Origin: Verrucomicrobiota bacterium | GTDB lineage: Bacteria > Verrucomicrobiota > Verrucomicrobiia > Chthoniobacterales > SZAS-18 | Length of the DNA: 51,272 nt | Reading direction: 5' to 3' | NCBI GenBank assembly: GCA_025353105.1 | Contig: JANXRG010000078.1 | Coordinates: 1-51,272, forward strand | Shown: piece by piece, positions 6,198 to 15,012 of the stretch | Numbering within the stretch: position 1 is the first letter of the stretch | Layout of the letters: each line of letters opens with the position of its first letter | Position numbers and translations under genes: made by a program | Notes under the pieces: model-generated | Seen by the model: the letters and a program-made list of their open reading frames with translations, nothing else | Database searches by the model: none | What the model was told of the DNA's origin: nothing

Positions 6198-8762
6198 ATG
6201 AAACCCTTGTCGGCCCGCGAACGATTCAATATTTCCCGAATCGCGATCGCGTACCCGTGGCTCACAGTCGCGTTCTGGGTTGGCGTGGCCGTGGCGGGGG
6301 TCTTTGCGTTTCGAACGTTGCGCTATTCGCTTCTGCCGGACATCACGTTTCCCGTCGTGGTTGTCAATGCGGCCGGCCCAATGTCGGACGTTACGGAAAC
6401 GGCCGACCAACTTTCCCGTCCGATCGAGGCCCGCCTGAAGTCATTGGAAAACCTGAACGAAGTCCGCGCCTCGATTTACCCCGGCCGCGTCGCGGTCACG
6501 CTTTCGTTCAAGGTCGGAACCAATCTCGGACGCAGTGCGCGCCAGGTGGAGGCGGAACTTGAGTCGCTCAAGCTGCCGACCGGTGCGCAGTGGGAGGTCA
6601 TTGCCCTCAATCTGAACCAGACGTCGGTCGCCACCTACGCGATTTCCGCGTCCGAAAAATCACTGCGCGAGCTGGCCCAGATCGCCCACGAGAAAATTAT
6701 CCCGGCCCTCCAAAAGGCGCCCGGCGTGCTCGAAGTCACGTTGTTGGGTGAGGGCCCCGGGCTTTCCGGGGGTACCGCCGCCCGGCAGGCCCCGACGATC
6801 GTGCGGTTGAACGGGAAGGCGGTGCTCGCGCTCGACGTCATCAAGCGCGGCGACGCCAACACGCTCGACGTCGTTAAGGAACTAAAGGAGGTGGTTGGGA
6901 AACTCCCGGGCGAAATTCCCGGCGTGCAGCTTGCGCTCGCGCGCACGCAGGCCGAGTACATTCGCGAGGCGACCCACTCGACCGTGGAGGCTCTGCTCAT
7001 CGCCGTGGCGCTTTCGGTCCTGGTGATCTTCCCGTTCCTCTGGAGCTGGCCGGCGACGCTGATTTCCGCGCTCGCCATCCCGGCGTCGCTGCTGGGCACC
7101 GCGCTCGTCATGGCGCTTTTCGGATTTGAACTCGACACGATTACGTTGCTCGCTCTTGCGCTCGTCATCGGGATCATCATCGACGACGCGATCGTCGACG
7201 TGGAGAACATCGCGCGACATCTCGAGGACGGCAGCGCGTCGACCCGGAATGCGGCGCTCGATGCCACGCGCGAGATTGGCCTCACCGTGGCAGCGGCTAC
7301 GTTCACGATTGTAGCGGTGTTCCTTCCCGTGGGCTTGATGGGCGGGACGGTCGGTCAGTTTTTCAAACCCTTTGGCGTGACGGTGTCCGCGGCGGTGCTG
7401 ATATCGCTGCTCGTCGCGCGGACTCTCTCACCGATGCTCGCCGTCTTCTGGCTGAAGCCGATGCCGGCGCGCGGCCCCGGCGTAGTTTGGACCGCGGTCA
7501 GCGCCCGTTATCGTCGCACTTTGGAATGGGCACTGCAGCATCGCGGGACGGTCATCGGCCTGGCGCTCGCAAGCCTGGTGGGAGGGCTTGCGTTGGTGCC
7601 GCTCATCCCAAAAGGCTTCATGCCGCGACTCGATCGCGACGAATTCAAGATCGTGTACCACGCGGCGCCTGCGGATCCGGAACCGTTTGGATCCTCGCTA
7701 GCCGCGGCCGCGAAGATCGAGGACTTCACGCGCGCATTTCCCGATGTTGAAAGCCTTTACACCGTAGTTGGCTCGCCCGACGGCGATCCGGGCATTGGCG
7801 TCCTCTATGTCGGTCTGCGGAAGACCCGTCGGCTGCACACGGCGGTGATCCAGGATCGACTGCGGCGGGCGCTGCCCAAAATCGACGGGGTGACCACGAG
7901 CGTGGAGGACATTCCCTTCGTCGAGTTGGGCGATCAAAAGCCGATCGACTTTGCCTTGGTGGGGACGGATCGAGCGACTCTCGATCGGGTGGCCGCTGAC
8001 CTCGCGGCGCGGCTCCGCACCGTCCGGGGTTTCGCGGACGTGACGACCCCGGCTCTCGCCGGCGGCGAAGCACTGCACAACGAACATCTCGACGGGCTCG
8101 ACGCGGTTGGCATCAGCGCAAATCTGAGCGAGGGCCTGAGTCTTGGGGATGCCACGGAGAAGCTGACTGCGATTGCGCGCGAGGTGCTTCCCGCGAGTGT
8201 GTCACTTCAGCTCGGCGGCGATTCAGAAAACGTCGGAAACGTCTTTCGCGCGTTCGCCGTGACGCTTTGTCTTTCGGTCGCATGCATTCTTGCCGTGCTG
8301 CTCTTGCTCTTCCGCAATTGGGTGGACCCGGTCGTGATTGTCCTCTCGTTGCCGCTCGCGATCGTCGGCGCGGTCGTTGCGCTGCTCGTGGTGCGCAGTG
8401 AATTCGGCATGATCTCGCTGCTGGGCATCGTGTTTCTCTTCGGCCTCGTAAACAAGAACGCGATCCTGCTGGTGGATTATGCGAATCAAATCCGGGCCAC
8501 TGGCGTGGGCAGCGTGGAGGCGATTTTGCGCGCCGGCCCGGTGCGATTGCGGCCCATCCTGATGACCACGCTGGCCACGATTCTCGGCATGATGCCGGTC
8601 GCCATCGGGCTCGGGGTTGGCGCCGAGCTGCGCGCGCCGATGGCCATTGCGATCATTGGTGGATTGATCACCTCCACGCTGCTCAGCTTGATCGTCGTGC
8701 CGGTAGTTTATGTTCTGCTCGATCGCTGGCGGCGACGGCCAAAGATCCGTGCCGCTGATTGA
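6198..8762 (+). CDS. RND-family efflux permease, short form (854 aa)
   Basis: Proton-driven inner-membrane exporter of the AcrB/MdtB-like superfamily. Visible are a first TM segment (about 18-40), the periplasmic signature RYSLLPDITFPVVVV, TM2 from about residue 262, and the proton-relay aspartate pair in TM4 (GIIIDDAIVDVENI, about 328). A second TM set begins around residue 690 and contains the repeated LVNKNAILLVDYA motif. At 854 aa it is nearly 200 residues shorter than typical RND pumps; both periplasmic loops are about 210-220 aa instead of ~300, so docking or porter subdomains are reduced. No membrane-fusion or outer-membrane partner lies nearby. The neighbours on the right are on the other strand. 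Substrate unknown. Confidence 0.85.
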   Translation: MKPLSARERFNISRIAIAYPWLTVAFWVGVAVAGVFAFRTLRYSLLPDITFPVVVVNAAGPMSDVTETADQLSRPIEARLKSLENLNEVRASIYPGRVAVTLSFKVGTNLGRSARQVEAELESLKLPTGAQWEVIALNLNQTSVATYAISASEKSLRELAQIAHEKIIPALQKAPGVLEVTLLGEGPGLSGGTAARQAPTIVRLNGKAVLALDVIKRGDANTLDVVKELKEVVGKLPGEIPGVQLALARTQAEYIREATHSTVEALLIAVALSVLVIFPFLWSWPATLISALAIPASLLGTALVMALFGFELDTITLLALALVIGIIIDDAIVDVENIARHLEDGSASTRNAALDATREIGLTVAAATFTIVAVFLPVGLMGGTVGQFFKPFGVTVSAAVLISLLVARTLSPMLAVFWLKPMPARGPGVVWTAVSARYRRTLEWALQHRGTVIGLALASLVGGLALVPLIPKGFMPRLDRDEFKIVYHAAPADPEPFGSSLAAAAKIEDFTRAFPDVESLYTVVGSPDGDPGIGVLYVGLRKTRRLHTAVIQDRLRRALPKIDGVTTSVEDIPFVELGDQKPIDFALVGTDRATLDRVAADLAARLRTVRGFADVTTPALAGGEALHNEHLDGLDAVGISANLSEGLSLGDATEKLTAIAREVLPASVSLQLGGDSENVGNVFRAFAVTLCLSVACILAVLLLLFRNWVDPVVIVLSLPLAIVGAVVALLVVRSEFGMISLLGIVFLFGLVNKNAILLVDYANQIRATGVGSVEAILRAGPVRLRPILMTTLATILGMMPVAIGLGVGAELRAPMAIAIIGGLITSTLLSLIVVPVVYVLLDRWRRRPKIRAAD

Positions 8763-8775
8763 ATGGGACGGCTGA

Positions 8776-10068
8776 CTAGTAGGAGAAATTCGCGTTGGGT
8801 TCGGTCGTGCCGAGCGTACTGGTGGCGCTGAAGCCGTTCACCGTCGAGCTGAGGAAACTTCGGCGGTCAACGATAGGCCCGAAGACGTTGCCAGCGGCCA
8901 GGACCCAATCGGTGGTGTTGCCCGAGCAAGTATTTTTGATGATGAAATTGCCGGCCACATCCACGGTGACGCCTCTGCCGGAGCTGGTGCAGGTGTTCCC
9001 CTCGATGCGATTCTGTCCGCCGGTGGCGTGGATGCCTCCGACACTGCTGACGCTGCCGTTCGACGAGCAGACATTGCCGCGGATCAGGCAGCTGGCCACG
9101 CAGATGATTCCATCGAGGGTGTTGGATTTCGCCGTGCAGTCGGCGACCACGCAGCTGTTGTTCGTGAGGATGCCGTAGCCGAAGTTCTGGTACGCTGAGC
9201 AGTTCAAGATTGTGCAGCCTCCGCCGATATCCATGCCATCCCCGGTGTTCTGGTGCGTCGCAGAGTGGGTCACCGTGCAACCGAAGGCGACGGTGAATCC
9301 GGCGTTGTTGTTGGATTCAGCCACGCAGTTCGAAACTGTGCAGCCGTCTCCAATGGCGAAGCCGCTGCCCAAATTGCTGCTCGCCGAGCAATGCAGGACG
9401 GTGCATCCGGCAATCGTGGTGATGCCGGCGCCGGTGTTTTGCAAAGCCAGACTATTCGAGATCATGCAGCTGGCGTTGGCGGCAATGCCGCCGGCGGAGT
9501 TGCCCGCCGCCGAGCAGTTCAAGACCGTGCAACCAAAGTGCACCCGGATGCCGCTGCCGCCGTTTTCGGTCGCCTGCACGTCGACCACGCGGCTGTTTCT
9601 TGTAAAATTGGTCCGAAGGTCAACGCCATCACCACCCCAGCTGCGCACGGAGCCATTGATCACCGCGATATTTGTCAGGTCAAAGACGGTCGCGCTGACG
9701 CCGTCGAGCGAGCCGGGGACCCCCACCAAGTCGAAGCCGTTGAGATCAAGTGAAACCCCGCTGGAGGCAATGGCGATGCCGTGCTTGCCGCTGATGCCAA
9801 TGATGTTGCCCGTGAGGAAATAAGAGCCGGGCTGGGTGATCTTGAAGAGGCTGATGGCATCGCCGGGCGTGTTGGTGGCGTTGATCGCGATGCGGGACTC
9901 GAGTTTGGCGTCGAGCTTGGCGTCAAGCTGGTCGAGCGTCTTCATGGTCGGCGCGGGGGCGCCGGGCGGAGTGAGGGCGCCCTGGGCGAACAAGGAACCG
10001 GGAAGAAGGTACCAGGAGCAAAGGACGATGAGTGACGCACGCAGGGGCAGGCGGGATGGAGTATTCAT
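8776..10068 (-). CDS. Secreted right-handed beta-helix protein, type A copy 1
   Basis: Exported 430-aa repeat protein. The start at ATG 10068 gives a signal peptide (MNTPSRLPLRASLIVLCSWY.. ending SLFAQG) followed by the family stalk PPGAPAPTMKTLDQLDAKLD. After an N-terminal cap (ITQPGSYFLTGN..GVSLDLNGFDLVG) come repeated rungs of about 23 residues, each with a CTVxNC-like strand (for example CTVSNCVAESNNNAGF, CTILNCSAYQNFGYGI, CLIRGNVCSSNGS), typical of NosD/pectate-lyase-like parallel beta-helices. The tail LAAGNVFGPIVDRRSFLS is shared with the paralogue at 11670-12950. No catalytic residues are evident. It may be a surface adhesin, a polysaccharide-binding protein or a lyase-like scaffold. 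The upstream leader matches its paralogues; no Shine-Dalgarno sequence is present. Confidence 0.85.
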   Translation of the reverse strand: MNTPSRLPLRASLIVLCSWYLLPGSLFAQGALTPPGAPAPTMKTLDQLDAKLDAKLESRIAINATNTPGDAISLFKITQPGSYFLTGNIIGISGKHGIAIASSGVSLDLNGFDLVGVPGSLDGVSATVFDLTNIAVINGSVRSWGGDGVDLRTNFTRNSRVVDVQATENGGSGIRVHFGCTVLNCSAAGNSAGGIAANASCMISNSLALQNTGAGITTIAGCTVLHCSASSNLGSGFAIGDGCTVSNCVAESNNNAGFTVAFGCTVTHSATHQNTGDGMDIGGGCTILNCSAYQNFGYGILTNNSCVVADCTAKSNTLDGIICVASCLIRGNVCSSNGSVSSVGGIHATGGQNRIEGNTCTSSGRGVTVDVAGNFIIKNTCSGNTTDWVLAAGNVFGPIVDRRSFLSSTVNGFSATSTLGTTEPNANFSY

Positions 10069-10084
10069 GGTGAGGAATGAAATG

Positions 10085-10101
10085 TGGAACCCTGCATCGT
10101 A
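10085..10101 (-). promoter_or_regulatory. Family promoter-leader block, copy 1
   Basis: On the minus strand TACGAT (10101-10096) is followed after three bases by GGGTTCCA. The same TANNNN-N3-GGGTTCC arrangement precedes the paralogues, with the -10-like element and the GGTTCC core at nearly constant spacing. Here the distance to the ATG is longer than in the others. Confidence 0.5.
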
Positions 10102-10150
10102 AGGAGGGCAATCCGCCCGCGGCGAGGGCAAAGATCGACCACGCAGATTT

Positions 10151-10174
10151 GGGACGACCGGGGACGGTCGTCCC
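10151..10174. repeat. REP-like palindrome
   Basis: GGGACGACC (10151-10159) and GGTCGTCCC (10166-10174) form a perfect 9-bp stem with a 6-base loop. The same GGGACGAC/GTCGTCCC core occurs inside the coding region at 15528-15546, and a dispersed 28-bp repeat follows at 10187, so this looks like a composite repetitive element. Confidence 0.7.
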
Positions 10175-10186
10175 CACCTACATTAC

Positions 10187-10214
10187 CAACGCGCCCGGAG
10201 GTCGCGTTCCACCT
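10187..10214. repeat. Third copy of the 28-bp dispersed repeat
   Basis: Starts CAACGCGCCCGGAGGTCGCG and ends TTCCACCT. It matches the copy at 1055-1082 except for one base (G instead of T in TCGCG/TCTCG). It lies in the gap between two beta-helix genes. Confidence 0.7.
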
Positions 10215-10246
10215 GCGCAAACATCAATACGAGATGTTCGCCCCCG

Positions 10247-11509
10247 TCACGAATCGGGCCCTACGCCTGAGAGGTACCTGTGCTGCGCACTAAGTATGCC
10301 GGTAAGTCGGCACCCGATGGCTATCTCGGCAACCAGTGCGACGTTACCAGTAGTGTTATTGCCATAGCAGCCGATGGCTATGTTAGAACTCAATCCGACA
10401 CCGGTACTGCCTGAACTGGAGCCAAAGCAGGCGATCGCGATTAAGGCGCTTAGGCCCAAATCGCTCGAGCTTTGGCCATAGCAGTTGCTGGCGTTGGCGG
10501 TCCTCAGGCCGGTGCTGCTCGAGCTTTGGCCATAGGAGTTGCTGGCGACGTTGGCGTTTAGGCCGAAACCGGACGAACTGCTTCCATAACAATTGGAGGC
10601 GCTATCGGCATTGAGACCGGTACCGGAACTGGCGCTTTGACCAAAACAACCGTTGGCGCTGGTCGCGCGCAAACCGATGCCAGTGCCGAAACTATTAAAG
10701 CCGTAGCAGCCGGTGGCGGTGACGGCGTTGAGGCCGGACCCAGGAGACCCTATCGCCGTGCTTTCGCCCCGACAGTTTGTCGCGCTGTCGGCATCCAGAC
10801 CCGTCCCGCTAACGCTAGTGCCTACGCAATTCACGGCGGTTCTCGCGTAAATGCCGCGCTCGGTAGCGCTGCTACCCCCCGAGCTGTTGGCCACCGAAAG
10901 TGCGGAAATTCCCGTGTTGCCGCAGGACTCCGCGACAGAATTGTTCACGCTGCCGCCGGTAATGCCGTCCACACCCACCTGCCTGACCGTGCAGCGATCG
11001 ATCACGATCGATGGAAATAGGCCGAGATTAATCCCGTCGCCCGAACAGCTGGAGACCGATATGCCCTCGACTCGAACGTTCTTCGATAGTCCCAGCGCGC
11101 TGGGAAATCTAATCCCGTGCTGGAAACTGCCGCCGATGTGACCATTCAGAATTGTGATGTCTGTAACCGTACCGCCCACGGCCACTGCGATACCGCCAGC
11201 CGGGCTCGCGCTGGAAGAAATCGTGAAGCCATTGAGGTCGAGGGTTACGGTGCTCACGCTAATCGTGATCGCATTGCCGGTGGTCACGCTGAGATTATTT
11301 GTCAGGTAGTATGATCCCGAGGCGCTAATTGTAATCGGCAGCGTTGATATCGGCGTGCGCGCTTCAATCTGATCGAGCGTCTTCATCGTCGGCGCGGGGG
11401 CGCCGCGCGGAGTGAGTGCTCCCTGCGGGAACACGGAACCGGGAAGGACGAACAGTGAGGAGAGGATGAGGAGCGGCGCGCATCGTCTTAAACGGCTGGG
11501 GGTATTCAT
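10247..11509 (-). CDS. Secreted beta-helix protein, type B copy 1 (18-residue cysteine repeats)
   Basis: Exported 420-aa protein. Signal peptide (MNTPSRLRRCAPLLILSSLF..SVFPQG) and stalk GAPAPTMKTLDQIEARTPIS match the paralogues. The cap contains SGSYYLTNNLSVTTGNAI and TLDLNGFTISSSASPAGG. The C-terminal half has about ten rungs of an 18-residue repeat with the pattern GLNAxxAxNCYGxSxSGxG, for example TGLNADSASNCYGSSSSG and FGLNANVASNSYGQSSSS. The single cysteine sits at the same place in nearly every rung, suggesting a cysteine ladder in the solenoid core. The final AIGC rung precedes a short unique tail. Closest relative in the window is the gene at 16039-17328. No enzyme motif is recognised. 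Confidence 0.83.
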   Translation of the reverse strand: MNTPSRLRRCAPLLILSSLFVLPGSVFPQGALTPRGAPAPTMKTLDQIEARTPISTLPITISASGSYYLTNNLSVTTGNAITISVSTVTLDLNGFTISSSASPAGGIAVAVGGTVTDITILNGHIGGSFQHGIRFPSALGLSKNVRVEGISVSSCSGDGINLGLFPSIVIDRCTVRQVGVDGITGGSVNNSVAESCGNTGISALSVANSSGGSSATERGIYARTAVNCVGTSVSGTGLDADSATNCRGESTAIGSPGSGLNAVTATGCYGFNSFGTGIGLRATSANGCFGQSASSGTGLNADSASNCYGSSSSGFGLNANVASNSYGQSSSSTGLRTANASNCYGQSSSDLGLSALIAIACFGSSSGSTGVGLSSNIAIGCYGNNTTGNVALVAEIAIGCRLTGILSAQHRYLSGVGPDS

Positions 11510-11516
11510 GGCAAAC

Positions 11517-11534
11517 GGGGAACCCGGCAGCGTA
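11517..11534 (-). promoter_or_regulatory. Family promoter-leader block, copy 2
   Basis: On the minus strand TACGCT (11534-11529), three bases, then GGGTTCCCC, then GTTTGCC and the ATG at 11509. The GC-rich segment just upstream (GCTCGCCGCGCG) resembles those of the other copies. Confidence 0.55.
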
Positions 11535-11669
11535 GGGAAGGCAGCGCACGCGCGGCGAGCCCAAAAGTCGCTCCCGCGACGACAACGCTGGCCGGGTCGA
11601 GAGTGTTCTACGATCTTTCAGCACACCGGGCGATTAGGTTGTCCCGGGGCAGCCCGACGCGCGTCGTAA

Positions 11670-12950
11670 TTAGTACGAGAAATTCGCGTTTGGTTCGGTC
11701 GTGCCGAGCGTACTGGTGGCGCTGAAGCCGTTCACCGTCGAGCTGAGGAAACTTCGGCGGTCAACGATGGGCCCGAAGACGTTGCCAGCGGCCAGGACCC
11801 AATCGGTGGTGTTGCCCGAGCAAGTATTTTTGACAATAAAGTTCCCGGGCGCATCCACGGTGACTCCGCGGTCAGCGCCACTGCAGTTATTCCCTTCAAG
11901 GCGGTTTTCGCCGCCGGTGGTGTGGATGCCGGAGCCGAAGCCGGCTTTGCCATTGGACGAGCAGGAGTTGCCACGGATCAGACAGCCGGCAACGCAGATG
12001 ATGCCATCCAGGCTGTTGAAACTGACTGTGGAGTCTGTGATCAGGCAATCGCTGTTCGCGAGGATGCCGTTGCCGAAATTTTCGCGGACCGTGCAGTTTG
12101 AGACTGTGCAACCGGGTCCGGTCCGGATGCCGGTGCCGGCGCCGCTCGCCGCGCAATTTGAGACGGTGCAGCCGTAACCAACGTCGATGGCTGAACTGTT
12201 GAGGTCGGTACTGGACACCGTGCAGTTCAAGACCGTGCAGACGCCACCGGTGGAAATGCCACCGGTTGAGTTGCCAGAAACCACACAATTCGAAATCATG
12301 GCACCGCTGAATGTGACGATGCCGGTGCCGCTGTTGCCGCTCGCCTGACAGTTTGAGATTGCGCCCTCGACTGTCATGATGCCGTTGCTGGCGTTGTTGC
12401 GCGCAGCGCAGTTCACGGCCGTAAGGTCCCTGGCGGCGTGGAGTCCATTCCCTGTGTTGTCGCTGGTGGACACGTCCATGACGCGGCAGTTGTTTGCAAA
12501 ACTGGTGCTGAAGTTGATGCCATCACCGCCCCACTTGCGGACCGTCCCATTCGTCACTGCGATGTTCGCCAGATTCATCACGGTGGAGCTAACACCGTCG
12601 AGCGAGCCGGCGACGCCCACCACCTCAAAGCCGTTGAGATCCAGGGTGACCCCGCTGGAGGCGATGGCGATGCCATGCTTTCCGCTGACCCCGGCGATAT
12701 TGCCAGTCAGGTAGTACGAGCCGGGCTGCGTGATCTTGAAGAGGCTGGTCGCATCGCCGGGGGTATTGGCCGCGTTGACAGCGATACGCGGCTCAAGCTT
12801 GGCGTCGAGTTGGTCGAGCGTCTTCATGGTCGGCGCGGGGGCGCCGGGAGGAGCGAGCGTCCCCTGTGGAAACAGGGAGCCGGAAAGTACAAAGAGGGAG
12901 GAAATGGCCAACACGGAGACAAACGCGCGGCGACAGCTACGGGTATTCAT
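11670..12950 (-). CDS. Secreted right-handed beta-helix protein, type A copy 2
   Basis: Exported 426-aa paralogue of the gene at 8776-10068. The start at ATG 12950 gives MNTRSCRRAFVSVLAISSLF, a signal peptide ending SLFPQG, then the stalk APAPTMKTLDQLDAKLEPRI. The cap (ITQPGSYYLTGNIAGVSGKH) is followed by rungs such as CTVSNCAASGAGTGIRTGPG and CLITDSTVSFNSLDGIICVA. The last ~53 residues, FGPIVDRRSFLSSTVNGFSA and onward, are nearly identical to copy 1 at DNA level, whereas the central rungs have diverged, pointing to gene conversion or strong constraint on the tail. No catalytic signature. Function unknown, probably at the cell surface. Confidence 0.85.
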   Translation of the reverse strand: MNTRSCRRAFVSVLAISSLFVLSGSLFPQGTLAPPGAPAPTMKTLDQLDAKLEPRIAVNAANTPGDATSLFKITQPGSYYLTGNIAGVSGKHGIAIASSGVTLDLNGFEVVGVAGSLDGVSSTVMNLANIAVTNGTVRKWGGDGINFSTSFANNCRVMDVSTSDNTGNGLHAARDLTAVNCAARNNASNGIMTVEGAISNCQASGNSGTGIVTFSGAMISNCVVSGNSTGGISTGGVCTVLNCTVSSTDLNSSAIDVGYGCTVSNCAASGAGTGIRTGPGCTVSNCTVRENFGNGILANSDCLITDSTVSFNSLDGIICVAGCLIRGNSCSSNGKAGFGSGIHTTGGENRLEGNNCSGADRGVTVDAPGNFIVKNTCSGNTTDWVLAAGNVFGPIVDRRSFLSSTVNGFSATSTLGTTEPNANFSY

Positions 12951-12964
12951 GGCGGATGGGAATA

Positions 12965-12982
12965 GGGGAACCAAACACCGTA
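12965..12982 (-). promoter_or_regulatory. Family promoter-leader block, copy 3
   Basis: On the minus strand TACGGT (12982-12977), four bases, then GGTTCCCC and the ATG at 12950. A GC-rich segment CTCGCACCGCGGGCG precedes it, as in copy 1. Confidence 0.5.
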
Positions 12983-13194
12983 GCGGTCGCAACGCCCGCG
13001 GTGCGAGGAGAATCCTCCGGTACGCTCACGTGGAGGAGTTTCAACGTGACTCACACGGCCCTGGGCTACGTTCCGCTCGATCGCTGGCGTCGTCGTCCAT
13101 GGATTGGCTCGCCAACTGTGGGCCGACGCCGGTAAAACCCCACCCGAAGATCTTGTTCCAACCTCTTGGCTCAGGGACAACAGGCGCCATCACT

Positions 13195-13692
13195 GTGACA
13201 TTTCAACATCGCGTATTTGCCGTGGTTCTGACGCTGCCATTAATGGTCACGTCGATGCTTGCCCAGATTTACCTGCCGTCCACCAGCACTCCGCCTGCCG
13301 CACCGCCGCGCGATGAAATCAAGAGTGTCGCGCTCGCGCTGCGCGGCAATCCGAAGACGCTCTCAAAGATGAAACCGACCCCGGAGCAGGTCGCGCAGAT
13401 TGCGGCGACGCCGGAAGATGCGGTGAAGCTCAACGCCTACGTCGAGAAGATCTTCGCCACGATCCCGCCGGCGGGACTCACCGGCTCGCCCGATCAGACC
13501 GAGATTATGGTGAGCGACAGTCTTCCGGGCGGATACGAACGGACCAAGGGCCGGCTGAAGGCAGGCGTCGTCGTCTACGGGTTCAAATACGTCGAACCCG
13601 GCAAGGACGTCGGCATGGCCTTCGACGGTTTGATTAAATTGGGCGACCAATGGATCCTGATCCCCAAGTTGTGGCGCGCCTTTGGTGACTAA
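13195..13692 (+). CDS. Hypothetical secreted protein (165 aa)
   Basis: I do not recognise a family. From GTG 13195 the product begins with a signal peptide (TFQHRVFAVVLTLPLMVTSM, cleavage probably after LAQ or nearby), followed by a proline/threonine-rich linker and a helical segment (LSKMKPTPEQVAQIAATPED). The C-terminal part is strand-rich (GRLKAGVVVYGFKYVEPG, GLIKLGDQWILIPKLWRAFG) and resembles small 'measure and return' domains in which a parameter is assessed, but no motif supports a function. ATG 13243 is an alternative start but would cut the signal peptide. It is the only plus-strand gene within the beta-helix cluster, 244 bases from the divergent copy 2 start. Confidence 0.65.
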   Translation: MTFQHRVFAVVLTLPLMVTSMLAQIYLPSTSTPPAAPPRDEIKSVALALRGNPKTLSKMKPTPEQVAQIAATPEDAVKLNAYVEKIFATIPPAGLTGSPDQTEIMVSDSLPGGYERTKGRLKAGVVVYGFKYVEPGKDVGMAFDGLIKLGDQWILIPKLWRAFGD

Positions 13693-13782
13693 CCGGAGGT
13701 GAGCGCCGCCCCGTAAGGGTGATGTCCGCTACGACGGGAAAATCACTTGCGGTGGCTGTTACAAATTCGCGGCTGACCATGC

Positions 13783-14808
13783 CTACGGCGTGCCGAGAAA
13801 TTTGCCCGCGGCCGTCACGGTGCCGATCCCCTCGCAGCCGATGGCATTCCCGTTCGCCGCATTGATTGCCACCCCACCGTCGCGCCGGCCGCGGCAGAAG
13901 GTCGCGCTGCCACCGGCGGCGATATTGATCCCGTTGGTGCCGGAAGTGCTCACTCCCTGGCAATTGAGGGCGTTGGTCGCGTTGAGGCCGTTGCCGGAGA
14001 TGCTCGTGCCAAAGCTGTTGGTCACTTGTTGACCCTGGAGGCCATTGCCAGAAAGCGAGGTCCCGATGCAATTCTGGACCACGGAAAAGCCGCTCACGCC
14101 AATGGAACTCGCGACGGTTGAGACGGTATCTCCGATGCAATTGATGGCAGAATCAGCGGAGATGGCATTGTTTCCAATCGTCTCCGCGACGCAGTCGCGC
14201 ACCGTGCCCGCGTTGATCCCAAGGTCCCCACAGCCGCTCACCGTGCAACGCTCCACCACGAGCCTCGCGACGGTGTTGAAGCTCAGATTGATCCCGTCTC
14301 CTGCCATGCCGAGCACGCTGACTTCGGAGACCCGGATGTTCGCGCTGGTTGCGCTGATTGAGGTAATTCCGTTGATGAAGCCGCCCGTGGTGAAGGTGGC
14401 GGCAAACGTGGTGGTGCCGCGGATATGACCGTTCTTGATTACGATGTTCCGGCGCGTGCCGCTGACGTTCACGGCAGTTCCCGCGGCCGGGCTTGCCGTC
14501 GACGAAATGGTGAATCCGTTGAGATCAAGGGTCACTTGATCCACGCTGATGGTGATGGCAGACCCGGTGGTGACGGCGAGATTGCCGGTGAGATAGTAGC
14601 TGCCCGATGCATTGATCGTAATTGGAACAATGGAGATGGGTGCGCGTGACTCGAGCTTGGCGTCTACCTGATCGAGCGTCTTCATCGTCGGCGTGGGTGC
14701 TCCGGGGGGCGTCAGGCTTCCCTGCGGGAACAGGGAACAAGGAAGAAGGAACAAGGAGGCCAGGGCGATGAGCGCGGCGCGGCTGCGAAAGCAGGAAGGG
14801 GCATGCAT
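13783..14808 (-). CDS. Secreted beta-helix protein, short type B member
   Basis: Exported 341-aa paralogue. The start at ATG 14808 gives signal peptide MHAPSCFRSRAALIALASLF..LFPQG and stalk APTPTMKTLDQVDAKLESRA. The cap (SGSYYLTGNLAVTTGSAITI, TLDLNGFTISSTASPAAG) is of type B, but only about six loosely conserved rungs follow (for example NGLNATNALNCQGVSTSG), compared with ten or eleven in its relatives. It ends GNAIGCEGIGTV and a short tail KFLGTP. The reduced rung number suggests repeat contraction, or an older member from which the others expanded. No enzyme motif. Confidence 0.82.
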   Translation of the reverse strand: MHAPSCFRSRAALIALASLFLLPCSLFPQGSLTPPGAPTPTMKTLDQVDAKLESRAPISIVPITINASGSYYLTGNLAVTTGSAITISVDQVTLDLNGFTISSTASPAAGTAVNVSGTRRNIVIKNGHIRGTTTFAATFTTGGFINGITSISATSANIRVSEVSVLGMAGDGINLSFNTVARLVVERCTVSGCGDLGINAGTVRDCVAETIGNNAISADSAINCIGDTVSTVASSIGVSGFSVVQNCIGTSLSGNGLQGQQVTNSFGTSISGNGLNATNALNCQGVSTSGTNGINIAAGGSATFCRGRRDGGVAINAANGNAIGCEGIGTVTAAGKFLGTP

Positions 14809-14815
14809 GGCAATA

Positions 14816-14833
14816 GGGGAACCCCGTCTTTTA
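14816..14833 (-). promoter_or_regulatory. Family promoter-leader block, copy 4
   Basis: On the minus strand TAAAAG (14833-14828), three bases, then GGGGTTCCCC-containing sequence, TATTGCC and the ATG at 14808. The stretch AAGACGGGGTTCCCC is shared exactly with copy 5. Confidence 0.5.
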
Positions 14834-15012
14834 GGTGGGCGCCGGGCTCCCAGGCGAGAGGAAATGCCAGTGCCGGCGACTTATCTTGGCCGGCTCTGCG
14901 CTCTGGGCGCGAGCCGGCTTTCTGGCACGCGAAGAAAATTCTCGCCAAGTTCTCGTCATTCCAGAACGAAAGCTCAGGGCCACCCGATTCATCAGGCGCG
15001 CGTGCTGACGTT

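Noticed and set aside
5816-6201. Overlapping small ORFs before the RND gene
   Set aside because: They overlap in several frames and both strands, contain palindromic repeats and carry no recognisable domain or start signal.
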